A program made the position numbers and the translations under genes. From contig JBLIDB010000063.1 in NCBI GenBank assembly GCA_047634015.1, positions 1-21,837 of the forward strand: a stretch of DNA of 21,837 nucleotides, read 5' to 3'. Of the stretch, positions 1 through 6,526 are shown one piece after another; positions within the stretch are counted from its first letter, which is position 1; every line of letters begins with the position of its first letter. The stretch comes from JAJRXG01 sp047634015. GTDB taxonomy: Bacteria > Bacteroidota > Bacteroidia > Chitinophagales > Saprospiraceae. The notes below the pieces were generated by a model that did no database searches, was not told where the DNA came from, and was given only the letters and a program-made list of their open reading frames with translations.

Positions 1-465
1 CAAACCAAATAAAACCCAGTATAGCCAAGTATAATCTGGACCTTGATTATTAATTTCTCCTGAAACATTTCCTCCTCCCGTTGAAGCAACAGGTACATTA
101 TTTACTACATCATCAATATATAGAAGCACTGAAGCTACATCATCATCCGTCAATTGCGGAAAAGCTGTCATTACTGACTTATACTCGTCCCATAACTCGT
201 TCGCACGAGGATGACCAGTCTTAATTAGAGCTTGGGAATTCCGAATCCAACTATAGAGATCTTCTTGTGGATAATCTGCCCATCGTTCTTCAACCCCAGC
301 TAAAGCTGGACCCGTTCCTTTGGTCTTCATGTCTTTTACGTGACATGAGGCACAATAATTACGAAAAATGGTCTTACCGTTATCAACGGTTGGTTGTGCA
401 TAAAGCCCTCCAGCAAGAAATGCGAGGAGAACTACACAAAAACTCTTTATTCTATGAATTGACAT
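1..465 (-). CDS. Secreted monoheme cytochrome c domain protein, partial (possible ActA N-terminus)
   Basis: The gene is cut by the left edge, leaving 155 residues. Residues 1-23 form a signal peptide ending LYAQ, so the protein is exported. A class I-like cytochrome c domain follows, with a CASCH heme site at residues 38-42 and a probable axial Met at 99 in VMTAFPQLTDDDV. A Gly/Ser/Asn-rich linker (about 128-142) leads into a hydrophobic stretch starting WLYWVLFGL, probably a membrane segment. This order resembles, from memory of the family, the N-terminal part of ActA in the Bacteroidota alternative complex III (quinol to cytochrome c electron transfer). That identity is inference, because the pentaheme part and the other act genes would lie off the edge. 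An in-frame ATG at 507 would add 14 residues before the signal peptide. I prefer 465 because it gives a clean signal sequence and a leader of about 45 bases from the -7 box at 517-524. Confidence 0.75.
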   Translation of the reverse strand, partial: MSIHRIKSFCVVLLAFLAGGLYAQPTVDNGKTIFRNYCASCHVKDMKTKGTGPALAGVEERWADYPQEDLYSWIRNSQALIKTGHPRANELWDEYKSVMTAFPQLTDDDVASVLLYIDDVVNNVPVASTGGGNVSGEINNQGPDYTWLYWVLFGL

Positions 466-516
466 ATCTACACCGTTACCTGATAAATTCAGAAGCTTTT
501 TGCCCATAATTTCACG

Positions 517-549
517 CAAAATTAAGCTACCAACTATATTAATTACAAT
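517..549 (-). promoter_or_regulatory. Probable promoter of the cytochrome gene
   Basis: On the minus strand there is an exact Bacteroidota -7 box, TAATTTTG (517-524), with ATTG (546-549) placed 21 bases upstream as a one-mismatch -33 element (consensus TTTG). Transcription would start near 510, which suits translation from 465 better than from 507. Confidence 0.45.
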
Positions 550-590
550 ATTATGTGTCACCTATTATTATTAAGACTGATTTCAAATAA

Positions 591-1385
591 CTAAATTGAG
601 ACAGCCGCTTTTATATGTGGATGTGGATCATAATCTACAACCTTGAAATCTTTATATTCAAAATCTTCTATATGCTTAACTTCCTGATTCAATTTCATTA
701 GTGGCAAATCCCGCGTCTCTCGCGTCAATTGCAACTCTGCTTGTTCTATGTGATTATTATAAAGATGCACGTCACCAAAAGAATGTATGAAGTCGCCAGC
801 CTCTAATCCACACACTTGTGCTAACATCATCGTTAGCAAAGCATAGGATGCAATATTAAAAGGTACCCCTAAGAATGTATCTGCAGAACGTTGATATAAC
901 TGACAGGATAGCTTCCCATCAGCAACGTAAAACTGGAAAAGGCAATGACAAGGCATTAATGCCATCTGATCCAATTCTCCGACATTCCATGCACTTAGCA
1001 GGAGCCTACGGGAATTTGGATTTTCTTTGATTTGCTGAATCAAGTCCATTAATTGGTCGTGAATTCTACCATCTGCTCCTGTCCAACTGCGCCACTGCTT
1101 CCCATATACTGGACCAAGGTCTCCATTCTCATCTGCCCACCCATCCCAAATGGAGACTTTATTTTCTTTTAAGTATGCTGTATTGGTCTCTCCTTTTATA
1201 AACCAAAGGAGTTCATGGATAATGGATCTTAGATGGACTTTCTTAGTGGTAAGCAAGGGAAAACCTTCCAACAAGTCAAAGCGCATCTGATACCCAAAAC
1301 AACTTATCGTTCCGGTACCAGTTCTATCACCTTTCTGAACTCCTTGAGTCAGAATATGACGTAGCAAATCTTGATATTGTCGCAT
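591..1385 (-). CDS. thyA: Thymidylate synthase
   Basis: Converts dUMP to dTMP in the cytosol using 5,10-methylenetetrahydrofolate as both carbon donor and reductant. The protein is 264 residues, the same length as E. coli ThyA. The phosphate-binding Arg is at 21 (RTGTGT), the catalytic Cys at 146 in LMPCHCLFQFYV, and the dUMP-recognition region RSADTFLGVPFNIASYALL is intact at about 166-184; HLYNNH near 207-212 is the conserved late motif. It starts at an ATG with no competing upstream start. No dihydrofolate reductase gene lies next to it in the window. It is divergent from the metalloprotease gene across about 127 bases of very AT-rich DNA. Assignment is secure. Confidence 0.97.
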   Translation of the reverse strand: MRQYQDLLRHILTQGVQKGDRTGTGTISCFGYQMRFDLLEGFPLLTTKKVHLRSIIHELLWFIKGETNTAYLKENKVSIWDGWADENGDLGPVYGKQWRSWTGADGRIHDQLMDLIQQIKENPNSRRLLLSAWNVGELDQMALMPCHCLFQFYVADGKLSCQLYQRSADTFLGVPFNIASYALLTMMLAQVCGLEAGDFIHSFGDVHLYNNHIEQAELQLTRETRDLPLMKLNQEVKHIEDFEYKDFKVVDYDPHPHIKAAVSI

Positions 1386-1512
1386 TCCGTAGATTGAAGC
1401 GCAAATATGTATATTTTTATAATATATATAGTGCTACTTGAATCGAATCTTACCTACATATTCACTTAAAACAGCAGAATGGGCCAAAATGCATTTGTGG
1501 ATCTAAGACATT

Positions 1513-2730
1513 ATGGTTAATTTGCTTGAAATCTATTACCGTCTTGTGAGAGCTTGCTGCCTTTTCTTGATTTTCCTCAGCTGCTATATAGTGGCTTCTG
1601 GTCAGTCTATGCGGAGATGTAATACAAGTCAAGAAGTATCAGAAACTTCTCATTCAGGTTTTTTTTCATATCCCCGAGAGGGTGTTGAGATTCCAGTTGT
1701 ATTTCATATCGTTTGGAATAGGCAAGATCAGAACATCTCTGATGATTTTATATTTTCTCAATTAGAAGTTCTCAACGACGACTATAATGCTAATAATGAT
1801 GATCTCTCATTGTTACCTTCAGAATTCAAAAATGCACTAGGAAACCCGGGGATCTCATTTTGCTTAGCTAATAAAAACCCCAAAGGCCGCCCTGCTATTG
1901 GTATTGTTAGAACAAATACATCTCGGATCAACATAGGAAATCAAAGGCAAATCGTAGAAGGAATACGCAGGATTAAAAGTACGGAGCTTGGTGGGTCTGA
2001 TCCGTGGAATACGAAAAGGTATCTTAATATATGGATTGGTGCGCGAGATGATGGGCTCTTGGGCGATGCTACTTTCCCTAATGAAGAAGATCCAAACAAG
2101 ATAGATGGTATTGTTATTAGCCATAAGGTCTTGGGTCGCAGGCCAGATCTTGATTCACCATTTAATCTCGGGAGAACATTGACGCATGAGATAGCACACT
2201 ATCTCAACCTGAATCATTTGTCAGGAACTGAAACTGGATGCTTTACGGATGATGATGGCGTGGAAGACACTCCCAATCAGTTTGAAGAATATTTTGGGAC
2301 TTGTAGCGACCGTGTTGAGTCTTGTGATAGCCGAGATATGGATATGAACTTCATGAGTTTTCGAGATGATGCTTGTCTTGTGTTTTTCACAAAGGGCCAA
2401 GTAGCTAGGATGACGGAAACGCTATTTACAGATAGGTTCGAACTCATTTCTTCTAATACCTGTAGTGAGAGTAACCCATTAGCACCTGACCCATTAAGAA
2501 TTGCTAAGGTTCATACATTCGCGGATCAGCTCGAAGTATCACTTGTCACACTCGTGAATAGAGAGTATACCTTAGAAGTATTTGACATTGTAGGGAGATA
2601 TCAAACAAAATTCGAAAATAATCCCGCGCATACATATAGGCTTCCTTTCTTGGACTATTCAAGTGGTATATATCTCTTGAGGTTAGAAGTAGCGGGGAAG
2701 CAATTTGTGAGGAAGGTGTATATTGATTAA
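1513..2730 (+). CDS. Secreted M43 (pappalysin-like) metalloprotease with T9SS sorting domain
   Basis: A 405-residue exported zinc protease. Residues 1-31 are a signal peptide (hydrophobic core CCLFLIFLSCYIVASG). The opening IPVVFHIVW (60-68) and QLEVLNDDYN (83-92) are typical of the M43 propeptide-catalytic junction. The zinc site is HEIAHYLNLNH (225-235), the extended metzincin HExxHxxG/NxxH motif with Asn in place of the usual Gly. Next come the Cys-rich GCFTDDDGVEDTPNQ segment and a probable Met-turn at NFMSF (Met281), then TKGQVARM. Residues from about 325 to 405 form a type A C-terminal domain ending GIYLLRLEVAGKQFVRKVYID, which directs type IX secretion and release or anchoring at the cell surface. 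The substrate is unknown; nutrient proteolysis is a guess. It is monocistronic and ends at a strong terminator. Confidence 0.9.
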   Translation: MVNLLEIYYRLVRACCLFLIFLSCYIVASGQSMRRCNTSQEVSETSHSGFFSYPREGVEIPVVFHIVWNRQDQNISDDFIFSQLEVLNDDYNANNDDLSLLPSEFKNALGNPGISFCLANKNPKGRPAIGIVRTNTSRINIGNQRQIVEGIRRIKSTELGGSDPWNTKRYLNIWIGARDDGLLGDATFPNEEDPNKIDGIVISHKVLGRRPDLDSPFNLGRTLTHEIAHYLNLNHLSGTETGCFTDDDGVEDTPNQFEEYFGTCSDRVESCDSRDMDMNFMSFRDDACLVFFTKGQVARMTETLFTDRFELISSNTCSESNPLAPDPLRIAKVHTFADQLEVSLVTLVNREYTLEVFDIVGRYQTKFENNPAHTYRLPFLDYSSGIYLLRLEVAGKQFVRKVYID

Positions 2731-2742
2731 AAATTAAAAAGG

Positions 2743-2778
2743 AAGATCCCATTATTAGCAAATAATGGGATCTTTTTT
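2743..2778. terminator. Bidirectional rho-independent terminator
   Basis: A perfect 14-bp stem (2743-2756 with 2761-2774) around a 4-base AGCA loop is followed by a T run on the plus strand. On the minus strand the same hairpin is followed by a second T-rich stretch (2730-2742). It can therefore end both the convergent metalloprotease gene (+) and the tmRNA gene (-). Confidence 0.9.
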
Positions 2779-2783
2779 CTTAG

Positions 2784-3150
2784 TGGAGCCGGGGAGAATC
2801 GAACTCCCGTCCAGACAAAGCGCTGATGAGTCTTCTACATGTTTATCTTATACTCAAGTTTTCGACGTCGGGTTGGTGTACAAGCAACCGGCCCTCAGCT
2901 TATCTTCTAAATTTCGATTTGTGTCCGAAGTACTACACGCCTCTATCCTAAAGTTTGTTTATGTGCGGCATCGATATGTATTAGGAGTCAATCGAGCGGC
3001 ACAAATAGCTTCTAATCCTAGATTAGGCAGCTAAAGCGAAATTTCTATCGCCAATTATGGTTGTGAGGATCATTTGTTAACGGAGTGTATCATCACTGCT
3101 CCGACATGCTTACTTACCAACTTTCTTTCCTGTCAATTCCAGTCGGCCCC
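2784..3150 (-). ncRNA. ssrA: Transfer-messenger RNA (tmRNA)
   Basis: Rescues stalled ribosomes by trans-translation with SmpB, adding a degradation tag. The 5' end GGGGCCGACTGGAATTGACAGG (3150 downward) and the 3' end with GGGAG-TTCGATT-CTCCC T arm and CGGCTCCA form a tRNA-like domain. The acceptor helix GGGGCCG/CGGCTCC pairs over 7 bp with one G-U. CCA is not encoded after the discriminator A at 2784 (the DNA reads CTA), so it must be added afterwards. The internal tag frame (3023-3052) reads GDRNFALAA then TAA, ending in the usual ALAA degron. A hairpin, CTAATC-CTA-GATTAG, follows the tag stop. The length of about 367 is normal for a one-piece tmRNA. Confidence 0.96.
3023..3052 (-). other. 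tmRNA proteolysis-tag reading frame
   Basis: Codons GGC GAT AGA AAT TTC GCT TTA GCT GCC TAA give GDRNFALAA, which follows the Ala carried by charged tmRNA. The resume codon GGC is inferred from the tag length usual in Bacteroidota and from the A-rich bases just upstream (CATAATT), not proven. Confidence 0.8.
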
Positions 3151-3156
3151 ATTTGT

Positions 3157-3164
3157 CAATATTA
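3157..3164 (-). promoter_or_regulatory. Possible -7 box of ssrA
   Basis: Minus-strand TAATATTG, one mismatch from TAnnTTTG, ends 6 bases before the first base of tmRNA (3150), the spacing expected for a -7 element. No convincing -33 element is visible. Confidence 0.4.
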
Positions 3165-3253
3165 TAAGCCCTACAACTATATGCAGAGCATAGTGTAAAG
3201 GTATTAAGCCGTCACTTAGTTCCCGTGTCTCTATTTAATTCTTGGAAACTGAT

Positions 3254-3281
3254 TTCTTGTTGATCTTTCCTTCAACAAGAA
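3254..3281 (-). repeat. Inverted repeat overlapping the purC stop codon
   Basis: A 10-bp perfect stem, TTCTTGTTGA/TCAACAAGAA, with an 8-base loop spans the purC TGA stop (3272-3274). It could act as a weak terminator or as a 3'-end stabilising hairpin between purC and ssrA, but no clear T run follows on the minus strand. Confidence 0.4.
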
Positions 3282-4210
3282 GCTAAATATCTTTCTACGT
3301 TTGTACGTATCCTATCTTGGACATTGTCAGTAGTACCTCTTATGAATTCCTTGCCTGTGATCAACTCATACAACTGAATATATCGCTCACTAACAGCAGT
3401 TACAAATTCACCCGGCATCTCTGGCATTTGCTGGCCATCTTTTCCTTGGAAGTCATGCTCCATCAACCATTCACGAACAAACTCCTTAGATAACTGCTCT
3501 TGGGGTGCACCAGAAGCCTGCTTCTCCTCATATCCTTTGCTGTAGTAATAACGAGAACTATCAGGCGTGTGAATCTCATCCATTAAATATAAATCACCTT
3601 TATGAGTGCCGAATTCATACTTCGTATCCACTAAGATCAATCCCTGTTCATTAGCCATCTCCTGCCCCATTTCAAATAATGCTCTGGTAGCTTCCTCCAT
3701 CTTCGTATAAATGCTCTCGTCAACAATCCCTCTGGCGAAGATGTCTTCTCTGCTTATATCTTCGTCGTGCCCTTCTTCTGCTTTCGTTGCAGGTGTGACT
3801 AAAGGAGTAGGAAATTTATCTCCTTCTTTCATGCCTTTTGGCATTCTAACTCCACATATTACTCGTTCTCCTGACTTATATAATCTCCACGAATGACCGG
3901 CCAAATATCCTCTTATTACCATCTCTATCATAACAGGCTCACATCTCACACCAATACTAACATTTGGATCTGGCGAGGCTTGTAACCAATTAGGAATGAT
4001 GTGCTTAGAAGCTTCTAAAAAGTGTACTGCGACCTGATTCAATACCTGTCCCTTAAATGGAATAGCTCGTGGTAAGATATAATCAAATGCACTAATCCTA
4101 TCTGAAGCGATAGAGATAAATAAGTCATCTACATAATATACATCACGAACTTTTCCTCTATAGAAAGTCTGATTCTCAGAGAATTGAAAATTGGTTTCGT
4201 ATAATGCCAA
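3272..4210 (-). CDS. purC: SAICAR synthase (phosphoribosylaminoimidazole-succinocarboxamide synthase)
   Basis: Joins CAIR and aspartate with ATP in de novo purine synthesis, cytosolic. At 312 residues it is the longer form found in yeast and many Bacteroidota rather than the roughly 240-residue E. coli type. Diagnostic segments are GKVRDVY (19-25), ASDRISAFDYILPR (35-48), the IRGYLAGHSW region, and LVDTKYEFG, followed by DEIHTPDSSRYY. The start appears to be TTG at 4210: a TAG lies three codons upstream in frame, there is no ATG or GTG between, and the first residues (ALYETNFQFSENQTFYRGKVRD) match the usual family N-terminus. It begins 10 bases after the stop of the Nudix-like gene, so it is the last gene of the rpoD run. 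Confidence 0.95.
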   Translation of the reverse strand: MALYETNFQFSENQTFYRGKVRDVYYVDDLFISIASDRISAFDYILPRAIPFKGQVLNQVAVHFLEASKHIIPNWLQASPDPNVSIGVRCEPVMIEMVIRGYLAGHSWRLYKSGERVICGVRMPKGMKEGDKFPTPLVTPATKAEEGHDEDISREDIFARGIVDESIYTKMEEATRALFEMGQEMANEQGLILVDTKYEFGTHKGDLYLMDEIHTPDSSRYYYSKGYEEKQASGAPQEQLSKEFVREWLMEHDFQGKDGQQMPEMPGEFVTAVSERYIQLYELITGKEFIRGTTDNVQDRIRTNVERYLASC

Positions 4211-4220
4211 AATCGTCTAC

Positions 4221-4649
4221 TTAAATGTTACTTACCGTATTACGGTCGATTAGAATTTCTTTCAATTCCTTAAGAGCCTTATACTCTGATGGCATAGTTT
4301 GCTTTACTCCTTCCTTAAAGGCGAAGAAAGCTCCTTTTTCAATACCTGGCAAAGCTTCTTTTACTAAAGACTTGGCAACCTTCACATCGTGCTTGATTAA
4401 TCCACGAATGGACGGCATCGTGTGCCAGTCTCCTTCTACTGCATATATCTGCCCAGACCTTCCTTCTTCCTCAAGATCAATCTCAATAAAGTCGCCTTCT
4501 TCCAATTGCTTCTCAAATTTTGCACGATCACAATCTGGTAGACGCCATACATCTGGATCATTTTCTATGTCACTATTAACTAAGAAAATTTCCAATCCTT
4601 TCTGATGAAACCTATAAACAACTAAACGCGCTACATCTAATATACTCAT
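4221..4649 (-). CDS. Degenerate Nudix-like protein of unknown function
   Basis: A 142-residue soluble protein, no signal peptide or membrane segment. The N-terminus VARLVVYRFHQKGLEIFLVN and the following WRLP resemble the first strands of a Nudix fold, and similar Bacteroidota proteins are, as I recall, annotated as Nudix hydrolases. However, the catalytic Nudix box (GX5EX7REUXEEXGU) is absent, so pyrophosphohydrolase activity is doubtful. The middle is acidic (FIEIDLEEEG). The C-terminal part, GAFFAFKEGVKQTMPSEYKALKELKEIL, looks helical. It sits between the unknown membrane protein (70 bases upstream) and purC (10 bases downstream) and is likely cotranscribed with purC. Function unknown. Confidence 0.75.
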   Translation of the reverse strand: MSILDVARLVVYRFHQKGLEIFLVNSDIENDPDVWRLPDCDRAKFEKQLEEGDFIEIDLEEEGRSGQIYAVEGDWHTMPSIRGLIKHDVKVAKSLVKEALPGIEKGAFFAFKEGVKQTMPSEYKALKELKEILIDRNTVSNI

Positions 4650-4719
4650 AACAGATATTACTTATATGAATGAAAGTATGACATTAATCCCGAAACTCTA
4701 ATACATGACAAGAATACTT

Positions 4720-5373
4720 CTAAATATGCTCATCAATAAGCGCATAGGCAACAGCCATAAGTAGTAGCTCCCCTTCATCTTCTTTATGAGGATCAACTTT
4801 TTTCAATACACGATATTGGTCCAAATCTCCTTCTTGGTGCGCTATTACTGACATCGAATAATCACCATTGAGCTCGACGGGGAGAAGCCCCGCTGTAGAT
4901 CGGGAATCTATAAAGACATTATCTTCCTTGATTGCTAATTGAATACCCTTATCCAGCGTAATTACGCCGATTTCAGTTTTCCCTTTGCGAACAGTAACCT
5001 TATCACGCTGCTTAATCATGGTATACGCATCATTATTATAACGGAAGACAATAAGCTTCTTCTCCGAATGCTGATATGTCCGCATTGCAAAAGCCAATAC
5101 TGGTTCTTCATAAATGGAGTAGTACACCCCATACTTTGTGTCTGAAGTCAGTTCCTTCTTAGAATTCACCTCTGCTCTACGAGAGATAAGATCTATCTCG
5201 TTGTGATTCCATGGCTCAAGGGCGTAGCTTGATATAAGACCACGAAGTAATGATATATCGCGAAATACAGCAGAACGCGTTCCAGATATCCCTCCCCAAA
5301 ATTCGAATATTACTTTGGTAATGAAGATAAGTGCTCCTCCAAGGACTAAGGCTATTAAAAGCAGTCTCGGCAT
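4720..5373 (-). CDS. Membrane-anchored protein of unknown function, downstream of rpoD
   Basis: A 217-residue protein I do not recognise. Residues 1-28 (LLLIALVLGGALIFITKVIF) form a single N-terminal membrane segment; no lipobox is present. The rest is hydrophilic and alternates in a beta-rich pattern (LIVFRYNNDAYTMIKQ, KVTVRKGKTEIGVITLDKG), ending in a hydrophobic helix-like stretch GELLLMAVAYALIDEHI. The late pattern faintly recalls the tubby/LURP-one/scramblase fold, whose last helix is hydrophobic, but this is only an impression. The start codon lies just 4 bases beyond the rpoD stop, so the two are very probably on one mRNA. Whether that reflects shared function is unknown. Confidence 0.75.
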   Translation of the reverse strand: MPRLLLIALVLGGALIFITKVIFEFWGGISGTRSAVFRDISLLRGLISSYALEPWNHNEIDLISRRAEVNSKKELTSDTKYGVYYSIYEEPVLAFAMRTYQHSEKKLIVFRYNNDAYTMIKQRDKVTVRKGKTEIGVITLDKGIQLAIKEDNVFIDSRSTAGLLPVELNGDYSMSVIAHQEGDLDQYRVLKKVDPHKEDEGELLLMAVAYALIDEHI

Positions 5374-5377
5374 TTAT

Positions 5378-6244
5378 CTATCCGAGATAAGATTTCAAAG
5401 CATCTTTGTTGACGGACTTTCTTAACCGTCGGATTGCCCGCTCTTTTATCTGGCGAACTCTTTCTCTTGTGAGACCATACAATTCACCTATTTCTTCAAG
5501 AGTCATGGCATTATTGCCCCGCAATCCATAATACGCTGTAATAACATCGACTTCACGTGCAGACAACATAGAAAGTCCGTATTTTACTTCTTCTCGTAAT
5601 GAATCCGCCATCAAACTCGTATCAGGACTCTCAAGAACATCAAAAGTCATAAGATCTAGCATGGTTGCATCTCCATCTTCTCCACCGACAGGTGCGTCAA
5701 ATGAAAGATGGCGGCTTCCATTCTGCTTCATTTTGGTTACGGCCTTAGGCTTCATTTCTAAGATCTCACCAAGCTCTTCGTCAGAAGGTTCTCGCTCGAA
5801 TTGCTGTACAAAAGTCACTACTGCCTCATTGACTTTATTGTAAGAACCTACCTTGTTTAGTGGAAGACGAACTATTCGTGCATGTTCAGTTATAGCCTGA
5901 AGGATAGACTGTCTGATCCACCAGACGGCATATGATATAAACTTAAACCCCTTGGTCTCATCAAATCTCTTCGCTGCCTTCATAAGTCCAACATTCCCTT
6001 CATTGATAAGATCACTGAGAGAAAGTCCTTGGTTCTGATACTGCTTAGAAACTGAAACTACGAACCTGAGGTTTGATTTAGTCATACGTTCTAAAGCTTC
6101 CTCATCCCCAGCACGTATAGCGCGAGCCAATTCCGCCTCCTCATCCCCTGTAAGCAAGTCGATCTTACTTATATCATTTAGATACTTATCTAAGGATAAT
6201 GACTCTCGGTTCGTTATTTTATTGGTTATTTTTAGCTGCCTCAT
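5378..6244 (-). CDS. rpoD: Primary RNA polymerase sigma factor (sigma-ABfr type)
   Basis: Housekeeping sigma factor that directs RNA polymerase to TTTG / TAnnTTTG promoters. At 288 residues it lacks region 1.1, as is usual in Bacteroidota. Region 1.2 lies at about 17-50; region 2 at 52-121 includes NLRFVVSVSKQYQNQGLSLSDLI and the -10-reading helix KGFKFISYAVWWIRQSILQAI; region 3 at about 130-190 includes EREPSDEELGEIL; region 4 at about 215-280 includes the helix-turn-helix MTLEEIGELYGLTRERVRQIKERAIRRLR. All conserved positions look intact. The start ATG follows an AT-rich 282-base gap that contains candidate operator repeats but no obvious minus-strand promoter. The unknown membrane protein follows by 4 bases. 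Confidence 0.97.
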   Translation of the reverse strand: MRQLKITNKITNRESLSLDKYLNDISKIDLLTGDEEAELARAIRAGDEEALERMTKSNLRFVVSVSKQYQNQGLSLSDLINEGNVGLMKAAKRFDETKGFKFISYAVWWIRQSILQAITEHARIVRLPLNKVGSYNKVNEAVVTFVQQFEREPSDEELGEILEMKPKAVTKMKQNGSRHLSFDAPVGGEDGDATMLDLMTFDVLESPDTSLMADSLREEVKYGLSMLSAREVDVITAYYGLRGNNAMTLEEIGELYGLTRERVRQIKERAIRRLRKSVNKDALKSYLG

Positions 6245-6526
6245 TAGATTTGTTTCTTGAATTTTGGGATTAATCCAATAAGCTATTGACTTAATGGATT
6301 AAAAGTTGTAAACAGTACATATAATACGTTTGGGAATGGGATAAAGTTTCTCATCTATCCATAATTTTTTAAATGAATTGTTAATCTTTGACAATCATTT
6401 AAAATAGAGTCACTCCATATAAATTCAGGGGCAATTATCGGTGAGCGTGGAATATATAAAGAAATGATGGCATATGTAACCGCTTAATAGAAAAGGGATA
6501 AAGGTTCATCGTTCAATTAACGAATT
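6245..6526. other. 282-base AT-rich intergenic region
   Basis: No gene seen. It holds a perfect GGATTAATCC palindrome (6267-6276) with a second GGATTAA copy at 6297-6303, an exact plus-strand TAnnTTTG box (6325-6332), an imperfect hairpin (6367-6404), and about 120 further bases before the end of the proline dehydrogenase gene in which I see nothing clear. It must carry the rpoD promoter unless rpoD is read through from aroE. Confidence 0.6.
6367..6404. repeat. Imperfect inverted repeat, possible terminator
   Basis: TTTTAAATGAATTGT (6367-6381) pairs with ACAATCATTTAAAA (6391-6404) around a 9-base loop, with one bulged A. The stem is AT-rich and lacks a clean T run, so it is a weak candidate terminator for the proline dehydrogenase transcript or for a plus-strand RNA. 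Confidence 0.4.

Noticed and set aside
2765..3034. Plus-strand open frame of 89 residues
   Set aside because: It lies wholly on the complement of tmRNA and its sequence is explained by that RNA.
4225..4605. Plus-strand frame of 126 residues
   Set aside because: Antisense shadow of the Nudix-like gene; serine/isoleucine-rich with no family pattern.
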